Of a DNA stretch of 14,819 bases, positions 1 to 7,490 are shown piece by piece (the stretch's first letter is position 1; every line of letters starts with the position of its first letter). The stretch is from contig DAOUSV010000021.1 of NCBI GenBank assembly GCA_030627065.1, positions 1-14,819 of the forward strand. The letters are read 5' to 3'. Below the pieces are notes generated by a model. That model was not told the DNA's origin, made no database searches, and worked only from the letters and a program-made list of their open reading frames with translations. The translations under genes and the position numbers were made by a program. This DNA comes from Piscirickettsiaceae bacterium (GTDB taxonomy: Bacteria; Pseudomonadota; Gammaproteobacteria; Nitrosococcales; Methylophagaceae).

Positions 1-389
1 AATACTGGCTTGATGCGATGCTCGTTCAATTTGGACAGCAGCTTGAAGCTGTTGATATTCAAGCGACCTTACTTGAACTGACGGCGCAGACACTTGCCAA
101 TGATATTAACCGCTATGCGAGCAAAAACAGTTCGGTCTTTATTTGTGGTGGCGGTGCTCACAATGACTATTTATTAGCTCGCTTACGCGATCTTCTTGGT
201 GACAAAAAACTATCGACAACGACAAAGTTAGATTTACACCCGGATTGGGTAGAAGCCTGTGCATTTGCATGGTTAGCATCTCGAACCATTAACCAGAAAA
301 CGGGAAATCTACCTTCTGTGACTGGGGCTAAACATGCGGTGGTATTGGGTGCTATTTATCCTGCTTATTCATCCAGTGATGATTCATAA
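1..389 (+). CDS. anmK: Anhydro-N-acetylmuramic acid kinase, C-terminal part (gene runs in from the left)
   Basis: AnmK phosphorylates and opens 1,6-anhydro-N-acetylmuramic acid to MurNAc-6-phosphate in the cytoplasm, recycling cell-wall sugar. The reading frame is already open at base 3 (Y-W-L-D-A-M-L...) with no start, so the gene is cut by the window edge and the ATG at 18 is internal. About 128 codons are visible, roughly the C-terminal third of a family usually near 360-370 residues. The sugar-kinase motif CGGGAHND lies around bases 144-166. The typical AnmK ending with DWVEACAFAWLA, then TGAKHAVVLGAIYP, follows at about 244-362. It stops with TAA at 387-389. The last 25 bases overlap the 3' end of gcvH on the other strand. 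Family assignment is firm; nothing can be said about its promoter or start. Confidence 0.9.
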   Translation, partial: YWLDAMLVQFGQQLEAVDIQATLLELTAQTLANDINRYASKNSSVFICGGGAHNDYLLARLRDLLGDKKLSTTTKLDLHPDWVEACAFAWLASRTINQKTGNLPSVTGAKHAVVLGAIYPAYSSSDDS

Positions 390-748
390 GCCTCAGCTGA
401 TAACATCACATCAATATCATTACGATTATCAGGCTGTATTTTAAATAACCAGCCCTCACCAAATGAATCTTCATTAATAATTTCAGGTTCATCTTCTAGT
501 GCTGAATTGATTGCCGTTATTTCACCACTGACTGGCATATAAATATCTGATGCGGCCTTAACAGACTCTAATAACATACATTCTTCTTGTGCTGAAAATC
601 GCTGTCCGACTTCGGGTAAATCAGCAAAGACAAGATCACCTAATAAGTCTTGTGCATGATCCGTAATTCCGATGGTGAGTTCACCTGACTCTTCTAACCG
701 AACCCACTCATGCGTATCAGCATACTTCAAAGAATTTAGATCACTCAT
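365..748 (-). CDS. gcvH: Glycine cleavage system H protein
   Basis: GcvH carries the aminomethyl group on a lipoyl arm between the P, T and L proteins of the glycine cleavage complex. The 127-residue length is normal. The lipoylation motif ESVKAASDIY puts the modified lysine at K64, and the following PVSGEI and the early DTHEWV match the canonical H protein. Its ATG (746-748) directly follows the malQ stop (749-751) with no spacer, and the only upstream purine-rich element is a weak GGGCG inside malQ. It is therefore probably expressed from the glycogen operon by translational coupling. gcvT and gcvP are not in this window. No glycine-riboswitch leader can exist immediately upstream, because malQ occupies that sequence. 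A lipoyl carrier for another complex is possible, but the motif looks like ordinary GcvH. Confidence 0.93.
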   Translation of the reverse strand: MSDLNSLKYADTHEWVRLEESGELTIGITDHAQDLLGDLVFADLPEVGQRFSAQEECMLLESVKAASDIYMPVSGEITAINSALEDEPEIINEDSFGEGWLFKIQPDNRNDIDVMLSAEAYESSLDE

Positions 749-2197
749 TTACATTCGCCCATATAATTCATTTAACGTTTTCAACCTTGGCGCACACTCT
801 TCACTGATCATATTCCAGTCAAACTGCCAGTTCCAGTTACCTTCTGTCGTACCAGGCACATTCATTCTATGCTCACCATTCAATCCTAAAACATCTTGCA
901 TAGGAATAATGGAAAACTGTGAAACAGATGCCAGTGATGCCCGAATTAATAACCATGGCATTTCTTCTGATGTTCCACCTAAATACTCATAAACTCTAGC
1001 TTTGACATTATCATCCTGCTCCTCAAACCAGCCCAATGTCGTATTATTATCATGTGTACCTGTATAAGAAATACTGTCTTTCGTATGCTGATGTGGCAAA
1101 TAAGGATTGCTGGCGTCATCACCAAAGGCAAACTGTAGAATTTTCATTCCTGGCATCGCATATTTTTCACGTAATGCGGTTACTTCATCGGTGATAATAC
1201 CTAAGTCTTCAGCCACAAATGGTAGCTCACCAAATGTATTGACTAATGAGCTAAACAAGGCATCGCCGGGTGCTTTTACCCATTCACCATCAATAGCAGT
1301 ATCACAAGTAGCCGGGATCTCCCAACACGCTTCAAAACCTCTAAAGTGATCGATTCGTATTAGATCAAACATTTCTAACTGTGTTTTTAAACGCTGTTGC
1401 CACCAGTTAAAATCTTCATTGCTGTGTTTTTCCCAGCGATAAAGAGGATTTCCCCAACGTTGACCTGTTTCAGAGAAGTAATCAGGTGGTACGCCAGCTA
1501 CTTTTTCAGGCTGACCATCTTTATCTAATGTAAATAATTCAGGATTAGCCCAAACATCAGCACTATCATGTGCAACAAAGATCGGCATATCACCAAATAA
1601 CATCACACCACGCTCATTGGCATAGTCTTTTAATTCTTGCCACTGCTGGAAGAATAGAAACTGGCCAAAACGACGAATATCTAAGGCTTCATCACGCTCA
1701 TCACGTATTTTTTGAATTGCTTCTGACTTTCTATCTCGTAAGTCTTTAGGCCACTGAAACCAAGCTGTTGTGTGATTTAGGTGACGAATTTCTCGATATA
1801 AAACATAATCATCAAGCCAATAGTTTTGTTGCTTACAAAAATCTGTGAATTCAGCTTTCTCAAATGTGGTTGCTTTTACCATAAATCGACGATAAGCATG
1901 CACAAGAATAATAAGAAAAGTATCACCATGAAGTTCATCACCGCCAGCCCAAGGTTGCTGCTTCACTTTATCTAAACAAATTAATTTTGCATTAGCTGCA
2001 TGAGCAGATAAACATTGATATGGTGAGCCATCGCTATGTGTCGGCCCTAATGGCAACATTTGCCAAACACTGATTCCTGACTCTTGCAAGAAATCAACAA
2101 AACGAAAGGCATCGTCTCCTAAACTACCAGAAGGTAAACTTGTTATATGAAGTAAAACTCCAGCACGTCTTTTCTGAAAAATCGCAGCTTGATTCAT
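749..2197 (-). CDS. malQ: 4-alpha-glucanotransferase (amylomaltase, GH77)
   Basis: MalQ transfers maltooligosaccharide segments between alpha-1,4-glucans, releasing glucose. In glycogen gene clusters it rearranges short chains left by debranching or hydrolysis. The 482-residue protein has the GH77 hallmarks: an N-terminal GVLLHITSLPS and DGSPYQ, FGDMPIFVAHDSADVW (201-216), GVPPDYFSETGQRWGNPLYRW (235-255), RIDHFRGF with the nucleophile D283, VAEDLG with the acid/base E330, and TGTHDNNT with D383. It is the short form (about 500 residues) without the N-terminal extension of E. coli MalQ. The ATG at 2195-2197 lies 3 nt after the stop of the GH57 gene. A GGTGG stretch in that gene's 3' end, about 8 nt upstream, can serve as ribosome binding site. 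The stop abuts the gcvH start. No signal peptide is seen, so the protein is cytoplasmic. Confidence 0.95.
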   Translation of the reverse strand: MNQAAIFQKRRAGVLLHITSLPSGSLGDDAFRFVDFLQESGISVWQMLPLGPTHSDGSPYQCLSAHAANAKLICLDKVKQQPWAGGDELHGDTFLIILVHAYRRFMVKATTFEKAEFTDFCKQQNYWLDDYVLYREIRHLNHTTAWFQWPKDLRDRKSEAIQKIRDERDEALDIRRFGQFLFFQQWQELKDYANERGVMLFGDMPIFVAHDSADVWANPELFTLDKDGQPEKVAGVPPDYFSETGQRWGNPLYRWEKHSNEDFNWWQQRLKTQLEMFDLIRIDHFRGFEACWEIPATCDTAIDGEWVKAPGDALFSSLVNTFGELPFVAEDLGIITDEVTALREKYAMPGMKILQFAFGDDASNPYLPHQHTKDSISYTGTHDNNTTLGWFEEQDDNVKARVYEYLGGTSEEMPWLLIRASLASVSQFSIIPMQDVLGLNGEHRMNVPGTTEGNWNWQFDWNMISEECAPRLKTLNELYGRM

Positions 2198-2200
2198 CGC

Positions 2201-3913
2201 TTAACCACCACGGCGCATAGTGCCGCCTTGCTCGCTACCGCCGCCACCATGTGAAACGGTTTCAGATAAACATTGCGGCACTTCTTCACCTAACATTTGA
2301 TATAGATTAGATAAATGCAGTCGGAATAGACGTTCAAAATCACTGACACTATCCGCTGAATTGTAATCTCCAAACCACCAAAACCAGTCAGAGCCTTCAC
2401 AAATCGCTAATTGTCGTAATAAGGCAAGCTCGGTTTCTGAATCAAACTCGCGCTCTGACATAACTTTATCAAAGACCTGTTTTGCTTCACTTAATAAATC
2501 CCAACCACGGTTTTTATCAGGGTCACCGATCCATGTTGAGAAAGAGCCATACACCCAACTACCAGCTACTAATTTTGGAAGTTCAGCGGCTTGAACACCA
2601 TTTTCTAAAGATTCGGAGAATGTTGTTAACTCAAGCTCCGGATGCCCTGCTAATCGACTATAAAGTGCTTGCAGGAAATAATAACCATTATATGAATAAT
2701 ATTCCCATGCATTTTCACCATCTAAAATAACGGAAACAACACGATCTTTTTTATCATCTTCCGTATTAGATTTAATCGTTAATAGGTGATTAATAAAGTC
2801 ATCAACCGCATCATCTGCACCCCATTTTGTATAGGTAAAGCCGATCAAATCAGACAGCCCATCATCACGGAAGAAACAAGCAGGACTTGATTCTGGTAAT
2901 TTGTATGGTTTATAAATGCTTGCCTCAGTCATATCAGATAAGTTAAAACTATTACGCAACACATTCTCACCTGTTGCTGTCCAGCTAAAGCCATGACGAG
3001 CAATAAGTTTTAATGTATCGTCAGATACCGCACCTTCTGAAGGCCAGCAACCTCTAGGTCTAAAACCAAAGTACTGCTCAAAAATACGCAAACCTTCTTC
3101 CATATGCCAGTTCGCACGCTCTTCACCACCCGGATACTCTGTAATTTCAGGTAATGGTGAATCCGGCATTGCTTCATGTGTACTGTTAATATCCAACATC
3201 AAAGGAATAATAGGATGTGCATACGGTGTAACTGATAACTCTACTCGTCCTGATTCAGCTAAACGACGATAACGTGGAATAAGATCTGCCAATAACTCAC
3301 CAATCACCACCATTAATTGGCGGCGATCATGAAAGCTAAATAGCTTACCTTTTTTCATTAAATTTTGGATTCGGACGTCTGTTCGTCGAACTGATTCTCC
3401 AATCCATGCCAAGTGATACCACACAACAATATCAATCATAAATTGATCATTGAGGTAATTGAACCGCTCAGGTTCATCGAGCATTTCACGTGCCATTTTA
3501 ACCAATGCTGCAAATGGTGGAAATGGTGCAATTAGCTTTTCTTCATTAGCACGTAAACAGTCACTAATGAGCTTTTTACGTTCTTCAGCACGTATCGGTT
3601 GAACTGGAGAATCTAAAGCAATTAAGAGTGGATCTTTTAATCGACCTGTACCTTTAAACCGTGAGCTTACTTGCTCATCATAATCTGCAATTTGCTCAAT
3701 TAATGTCGGTGCAAAATTCACCACCGCCTTGGCACCAGGCACATTTTCCAAATGCCAGGCCATATCTACATAATCTTTAATTGCGTGTAAATATGTCCAT
3801 GGTAATTGATACATCCCCCCCATAGGCTCGCTGTACTGTGGCTGGTGCATATGCCAGCAAAGAACAACTTTCAACTTACTTTCTTTTTCTACATGTTCGG
3901 TATTATCTGACAT
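2201..3913 (-). CDS. Glycoside hydrolase family 57, alpha-amylase/amylopullulanase-like
   Basis: GH57 enzymes cleave or transfer alpha-glucans by a retaining mechanism. All five conserved regions are visible in the 570 residues: HMHQPQY (21-27), YAHPIIP (231-237), GCWPSEGAVSD (288-298) with predicted nucleophile E293, ILDGENAWEYY (396-406) with predicted acid/base D398, and GSWVYGSFSTWIGDPDKNRGW (451-471). The DGENAWE form resembles amylase/amylopullulanase members more than GH57 branching enzymes, so hydrolysis of alpha-1,4 and perhaps alpha-1,6 bonds is likely, but specificity cannot be read from sequence. No signal peptide is present, so cytoplasmic glycogen is the probable substrate. The ATG (3911-3913) lies inside the end of glgC (11-base overlap), with only a distant AGGG upstream, which suggests translational coupling. 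The C-terminus (about 555-570) is an unusual glycine-rich tail. Family certain; exact activity open. Confidence 0.88.
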   Translation of the reverse strand: MSDNTEHVEKESKLKVVLCWHMHQPQYSEPMGGMYQLPWTYLHAIKDYVDMAWHLENVPGAKAVVNFAPTLIEQIADYDEQVSSRFKGTGRLKDPLLIALDSPVQPIRAEERKKLISDCLRANEEKLIAPFPPFAALVKMAREMLDEPERFNYLNDQFMIDIVVWYHLAWIGESVRRTDVRIQNLMKKGKLFSFHDRRQLMVVIGELLADLIPRYRRLAESGRVELSVTPYAHPIIPLMLDINSTHEAMPDSPLPEITEYPGGEERANWHMEEGLRIFEQYFGFRPRGCWPSEGAVSDDTLKLIARHGFSWTATGENVLRNSFNLSDMTEASIYKPYKLPESSPACFFRDDGLSDLIGFTYTKWGADDAVDDFINHLLTIKSNTEDDKKDRVVSVILDGENAWEYYSYNGYYFLQALYSRLAGHPELELTTFSESLENGVQAAELPKLVAGSWVYGSFSTWIGDPDKNRGWDLLSEAKQVFDKVMSEREFDSETELALLRQLAICEGSDWFWWFGDYNSADSVSDFERLFRLHLSNLYQMLGEEVPQCLSETVSHGGGGSEQGGTMRRGG

Positions 3914-5171
3914 ATCGGTAATGCTGCCCTAACATTTCAGGTGTGACTAATACGACACCATTTGGTGAAATTTCATACTTCTCTGCATCAGCAATCAGGT
4001 CTTCACCGATTACTGTGCCTTCTGGTACTTGGCATCCTTTATCGAGTACTACTTTCTTTAAACGACAATGCCGACCGATACTAACATCGGGTAACACAAC
4101 ACAGTCTTCAATCACTGAATAACTGTGTACTTCGACATTCGAAAATAATACCGAATGGCGTACTGTTGAGCCGGACACAATACAACCGCCAGAAATCATT
4201 GAATCAACAGCCATACCACGGCGCTCATCATCATCAAATACAAATTTGGCAGGTGGTTGCTGCGCTTGATGTGTCCAAATTGGCCAATCATCATCATAGA
4301 GATTTAACTCTGGTGTAATGCCAATCAATTCAAGGTTAGCCGACCAAAAAGCATCAATCGTACCAACATCACGCCAATAACCAGGATCATTTCCTTGTAC
4401 ATCTTTATATGGGAAGGCGACTACTTTATGTTTTTCAATCAATGATGGAATAATATCATGTCCAAAATCATTGGTAGAATCTGGCGTATCTGCATCTTTA
4501 ATTAACTGTTCATATAAAAAGTCAGCATTAAAAATATAAATTCCCATTGATGCCAATGCCACATCATCTTTTCCTGGCATTGGATTAGGGTTTTCTGGCT
4601 TTTCATCAAATGCCACAATACGACGATTAACATCTACCGACATCACTCCAAAGGATTTTGCTTCTTCCAATGGCACACTCAAACAGCCAATAGTCATATC
4701 CGCATTTTGTGCAACATGCTCCGCTAACATATTACCGTAATCCATTTTATAAATATGGTCACCGGCTAAGATAACAATATATTTAGGACCGTGATTACGA
4801 AGAATATCTATATTTTGATATACAGCATCAGCAGTTCCCGTATACCAACCTTGCTCTGTTCGTTGTGATGCAGGTAATAACTCAACAAACTCACCCAGCT
4901 CACCACGCATAAACCCCCAGCCTTGCTGGATATGTCGCATCAATGAATGTGCTTTATATTGCGTTAAAATACCTACCCGGCGAATGCCGGAGTTAACACA
5001 GTTTGATAAAGGGAAATCAATAATTCGGAATTTACCACCAAAAGGGACAGCAGGTTTTGCTCGCCAATCCGTTAACTGCTTTAATCGTGAACCTCGTCCA
5101 CCCGCTAAAATAAGGGCTAAAGTATCTTTGGTAAGACGACTGACGAACCGCGTGCTATCATTATCTGACAT
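3903..5171 (-). CDS. glgC: Glucose-1-phosphate adenylyltransferase (ADP-glucose pyrophosphorylase)
   Basis: GlgC makes ADP-glucose from ATP and glucose-1-phosphate, the regulated first step of bacterial glycogen synthesis. Numbering from the start chosen here (422 residues), the nucleotide-binding LILAGGRGSRL is at 20-30, WYTGTADAVYQN at 109-120, AGDHIYKMDY at 136-145, and FDEKP at 188-192 with the glucose-1-phosphate lysine K191. DVGTIDAFW is at 268-276, and a left-handed beta-helix of hexapeptide repeats occupies about 325-390. Length is close to E. coli GlgC (431). The frame opens at an ATG at 5184-5186, but that codon has no ribosome binding site. A GGAG at 5181-5184 sits 9 nt before the ATG at 5169-5171, so I prefer the latter; the ATG at 5175-5177 is also possible. 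It is the first gene of the operon and is divergent from glgB. Allosteric effectors cannot be deduced. Confidence 0.95.
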   Translation of the reverse strand: MSDNDSTRFVSRLTKDTLALILAGGRGSRLKQLTDWRAKPAVPFGGKFRIIDFPLSNCVNSGIRRVGILTQYKAHSLMRHIQQGWGFMRGELGEFVELLPASQRTEQGWYTGTADAVYQNIDILRNHGPKYIVILAGDHIYKMDYGNMLAEHVAQNADMTIGCLSVPLEEAKSFGVMSVDVNRRIVAFDEKPENPNPMPGKDDVALASMGIYIFNADFLYEQLIKDADTPDSTNDFGHDIIPSLIEKHKVVAFPYKDVQGNDPGYWRDVGTIDAFWSANLELIGITPELNLYDDDWPIWTHQAQQPPAKFVFDDDERRGMAVDSMISGGCIVSGSTVRHSVLFSNVEVHSYSVIEDCVVLPDVSIGRHCRLKKVVLDKGCQVPEGTVIGEDLIADAEKYEISPNGVVLVTPEMLGQHYRYVR

Positions 5172-5180
5172 TGACATAAT

Positions 5181-5184
5181 CTCC
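5181..5184 (-). promoter_or_regulatory. Ribosome binding site deciding the glgC start
   Basis: On the minus strand GGAG lies 9 nt upstream of the ATG at 5169-5171 and 3 nt upstream of the ATG at 5175-5177, and it overlaps the first in-frame ATG at 5184-5186. Nothing resembling a Shine-Dalgarno sequence precedes that first ATG. This favours the start MSDNDS over the longer MEIMSMSDNDS form. Confidence 0.6.
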
Positions 5185-5235
5185 ATCGAGTGTTGAGTAA
5201 GCTTCCAATGACTCCATCATACCGTATCATTAGGA

Positions 5236-5241
5236 TATAAT
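5236..5241 (+). promoter_or_regulatory. Candidate -10 box of the glgB promoter
   Basis: A consensus TATAAT stands at 5236-5241. It is not preceded by an extended TGn, and the hexamer 17 bases upstream (TCCATC) is a poor -35. It would give a leader of roughly 25-30 bases before the glgB ATG at 5275. Confidence 0.45.
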
Positions 5242-5262
5242 CAGCCTAAATATTTAAAATCT

Positions 5263-5266
5263 AGGA
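5263..5266 (+). promoter_or_regulatory. Ribosome binding site of glgB
   Basis: AGGA at 5263-5266 is 8 nt before the ATG at 5275. It fixes the start of the branching enzyme at MSVNKP, which also agrees with the family's normal N-terminus. Confidence 0.7.
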
Positions 5267-5274
5267 TGCAATAA

Positions 5275-7443
5275 ATGAGTGTTAATAAACCATTATCTGA
5301 AGACTTAGTTAAAATTATCGAAGCACGCCACCACGATCCTTTTTCAATATTAGGTGCTCACCAACTCGGTGATAAAACAACCGTTACTGTCTTTTTGCGT
5401 GATACCCAACAAGCTTCTTTAAATAATGAACTCACACTCACTCGTATTGAAGGTACCGATCTCTTTCAATGGATAGGAAAAACAGAACAACTTAAAACTC
5501 CTTACACAATAGCTCGTATAGCAGGTGATGGTACTCATATCAATAGCCATGATCCTTATAGCTTTCCATCCCAACTTTCAGAATATGATTTACATTTATT
5601 CTCTGAAGGTAAACATTGGCATGCTTATCGTATTTTAGGCGCGCATCCTCGTCAAATAGATGGTGTTAATGGTGTTTTATTTGCAACTTGGGCTCCCAGT
5701 GCCAAGCGAGTCAGTGTGATTGGAGACTTTAATCAATGGGATGGTCGTTGTCACCCTATGCGCTCATTAGGTAGTACCGGTGTTTGGGAGCTTTTTGTTC
5801 CAGATATTTCTGAGGGTGAAATCTACAAATTTGAAATCAAGGCACAAGATGATTCATTGCACTCTAAAATGGATCCTTATGGTCAACAAGCAGAATTACG
5901 CCCAAGTACCGCATCTATTGTTACTAATACCAGTCAACATAGATGGGCCGATACTGACTGGATGGACAATCGTGGAAAAGCCGATTGGTTGCATCAAGCA
6001 CACTCGGTTTATGAAGTACATATGGGCTCGTGGAACCGTAATGATAATGGCGACTTCCTAACATATCGTGAAATGGCTGAGCAAATGGTGCCTTATGTCA
6101 AAGAGCTTGGCTTTACTCATATCGAATTACTCCCCGTCACTGAACACCCTCTTGATATCTCTTGGGGTTATCAGACAACCGGTTATTTTTCACCAACAAG
6201 TCGTTTTGGCTCACCTGATGATTTTCGTTATTTTATCGATCAATGTCATCAAAATGGTATTGGTATTATTCTTGATTGGGTGCCCGGACACTTTCCAAAA
6301 GATGCACATGGCCTAGCCCGCTTTGATGGTAGTGCATTATATGAACATGCAGATCCACGTCAGGGCGAACATCAAGATTGGGGAACATACATATTCAATT
6401 ATGGCCGTAAAGAAGTCACTAATTTCTTATTATCCAGTGCCTTTTATTGGCTAGAAGAATTCCATATTGATGGTTTACGCGTTGATGCAGTTGCCTCAAT
6501 GCTATATCTCGATTATTCACGTGAAGAAGGCCAATGGGTGCCGAATGAACACGGTGGCCGTGAAAACCTTGAAGTCATTAAGTTCTTACAACATATGAAT
6601 ACAGTCTTACACCAAGAGCATCCTGGCTGCTTGATTTCTGCTGAAGAGTCAACCTCATACCCAATGGTTTCTCGACCTGCTCATATGGGCGGTTTAGGAT
6701 TTTCAATGAAATGGAATATGGGTTGGATGCATGACATGCTGGAATACATGCAACAAGATGCCATTCATCGCCGTTATCATCATGACTCCCTTACATTCGG
6801 CCTGCTGTATGCCTTTACCGAAAACTTTATTTTGCCATTTTCACATGATGAAGTTGTGCATGGCAAAAAATCAATGATCAATAAAATGCCTGGTGATGAG
6901 TGGCAGCGATTTGCTAACTTAAGATTGCTTTACACTATGATGTGGACATACCCCGGCAAAAAACTACTCTTTATGGGCTGTGAGTTTGCACAAGGCACTG
7001 AGTGGAATTGTGAAAAAGCATTAGATTGGTATACTTTAGATTATCCACTGCATAATGGAATGAAAACCTTAGTTAGTGATTTAAATAAATTATATACCTC
7101 AACACCTGCCTTATATAGCTATGAATTTGAACCGCAAGGCTTTGAATGGTTAGACTGCAATGATCGCGAACAATCTATTTTAAGTTATATCCGTAAAGAT
7201 GGTGAGCAACAAATTCTTTCACTTTTCAACTTCACGCCTGTACCTCGTAAGAACTATCGTATCGGTGTGCCAGAAGCAGGAACGTATGAAATTATATTAA
7301 ACTCTGACTCCGAGTTCTATGGGGGTAGTAATTTAGATAATAATGCAGAGTTTATTACTCAAGATATACCTTGGTCAGATAGAGCTTACTCGATTGAGCT
7401 AAATTTACCGCCACTTGCAGGATTGGTTTTACGCAAAAAGTAG
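5275..7443 (+). CDS. glgB: 1,4-alpha-glucan (glycogen) branching enzyme, GH13
   Basis: GlgB cuts alpha-1,4 chains and rejoins them as alpha-1,6 branches during glycogen synthesis. At 722 residues it is the long form with an extra N-terminal domain (EARHHDPFSILGAH at 16-29), close to E. coli (728). A carbohydrate-binding CBM48 domain spans about 115-215 (HWHAYRILGAH, FATWAPSAKRVSVIGDFNQW). The GH13 catalytic barrel follows: DWVPGHF (334-340), GLRVDAVAS with nucleophile D404, AEEST with acid/base E457, FSHDEV with D525. The C-terminal all-beta domain ends LPPLAGLVLRKK. These catalytic positions are one less than those reported for E. coli. It is transcribed alone, divergently from glgC, and ends before a strong hairpin. 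A GH13 branching enzyme beside a GH57 gene suggests the GH57 enzyme is not the main branching activity. Confidence 0.97.
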   Translation: MSVNKPLSEDLVKIIEARHHDPFSILGAHQLGDKTTVTVFLRDTQQASLNNELTLTRIEGTDLFQWIGKTEQLKTPYTIARIAGDGTHINSHDPYSFPSQLSEYDLHLFSEGKHWHAYRILGAHPRQIDGVNGVLFATWAPSAKRVSVIGDFNQWDGRCHPMRSLGSTGVWELFVPDISEGEIYKFEIKAQDDSLHSKMDPYGQQAELRPSTASIVTNTSQHRWADTDWMDNRGKADWLHQAHSVYEVHMGSWNRNDNGDFLTYREMAEQMVPYVKELGFTHIELLPVTEHPLDISWGYQTTGYFSPTSRFGSPDDFRYFIDQCHQNGIGIILDWVPGHFPKDAHGLARFDGSALYEHADPRQGEHQDWGTYIFNYGRKEVTNFLLSSAFYWLEEFHIDGLRVDAVASMLYLDYSREEGQWVPNEHGGRENLEVIKFLQHMNTVLHQEHPGCLISAEESTSYPMVSRPAHMGGLGFSMKWNMGWMHDMLEYMQQDAIHRRYHHDSLTFGLLYAFTENFILPFSHDEVVHGKKSMINKMPGDEWQRFANLRLLYTMMWTYPGKKLLFMGCEFAQGTEWNCEKALDWYTLDYPLHNGMKTLVSDLNKLYTSTPALYSYEFEPQGFEWLDCNDREQSILSYIRKDGEQQILSLFNFTPVPRKNYRIGVPEAGTYEIILNSDSEFYGGSNLDNNAEFITQDIPWSDRAYSIELNLPPLAGLVLRKK

Positions 7444-7490
7444 TACGGAAATATTTATAAAGACCTTTTCACAACAATTATCTTAGAATA

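Larger units (their letters stand above)
5187..5274. promoter_or_regulatory. Divergent promoter region between glgC and glgB
   Basis: This 88-base AT-rich gap must carry the promoters for both the glgC-GH57-malQ-gcvH operon and glgB. On the plus strand there is a perfect TATAAT at 5236-5241, 33 bases before the glgB start, but no good -35 element at the right distance. On the minus strand TATGAT (bases 5216-5221) is a possible -10 with only a weak CTGATT at -35. Both signals could therefore depend on an activator. Two ATCAT direct repeats at 5216-5220 and 5226-5230, one helical turn apart, lie between the promoters; whether a protein binds them is unknown. Confidence 0.5.

Noticed and set aside
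18..389. anmK fragment read as a complete small gene from the ATG at 18
   Set aside because: The frame is open upstream of 18 to the window edge and encodes family-like residues, so this is the tail of a longer gene and not a short one or a pseudogene.
746..800. Possible glycine riboswitch upstream of gcvH
   Set aside because: There is no untranslated leader: the gcvH ATG directly follows the malQ stop, and the upstream sequence is constrained malQ coding sequence.
672..1349. Open frames of 106 and 80 codons on the plus strand opposite gcvH and malQ
   Set aside because: They are antisense to clearly conserved genes, resemble no family and have no convincing ribosome binding site; they are by-products of the AT-rich codon use of malQ.
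5780..6316. Two plus-strand open frames of 93 and 82 codons inside glgB
   Set aside because: They lie in another frame of the conserved branching enzyme, with low-complexity, unrecognisable translations.
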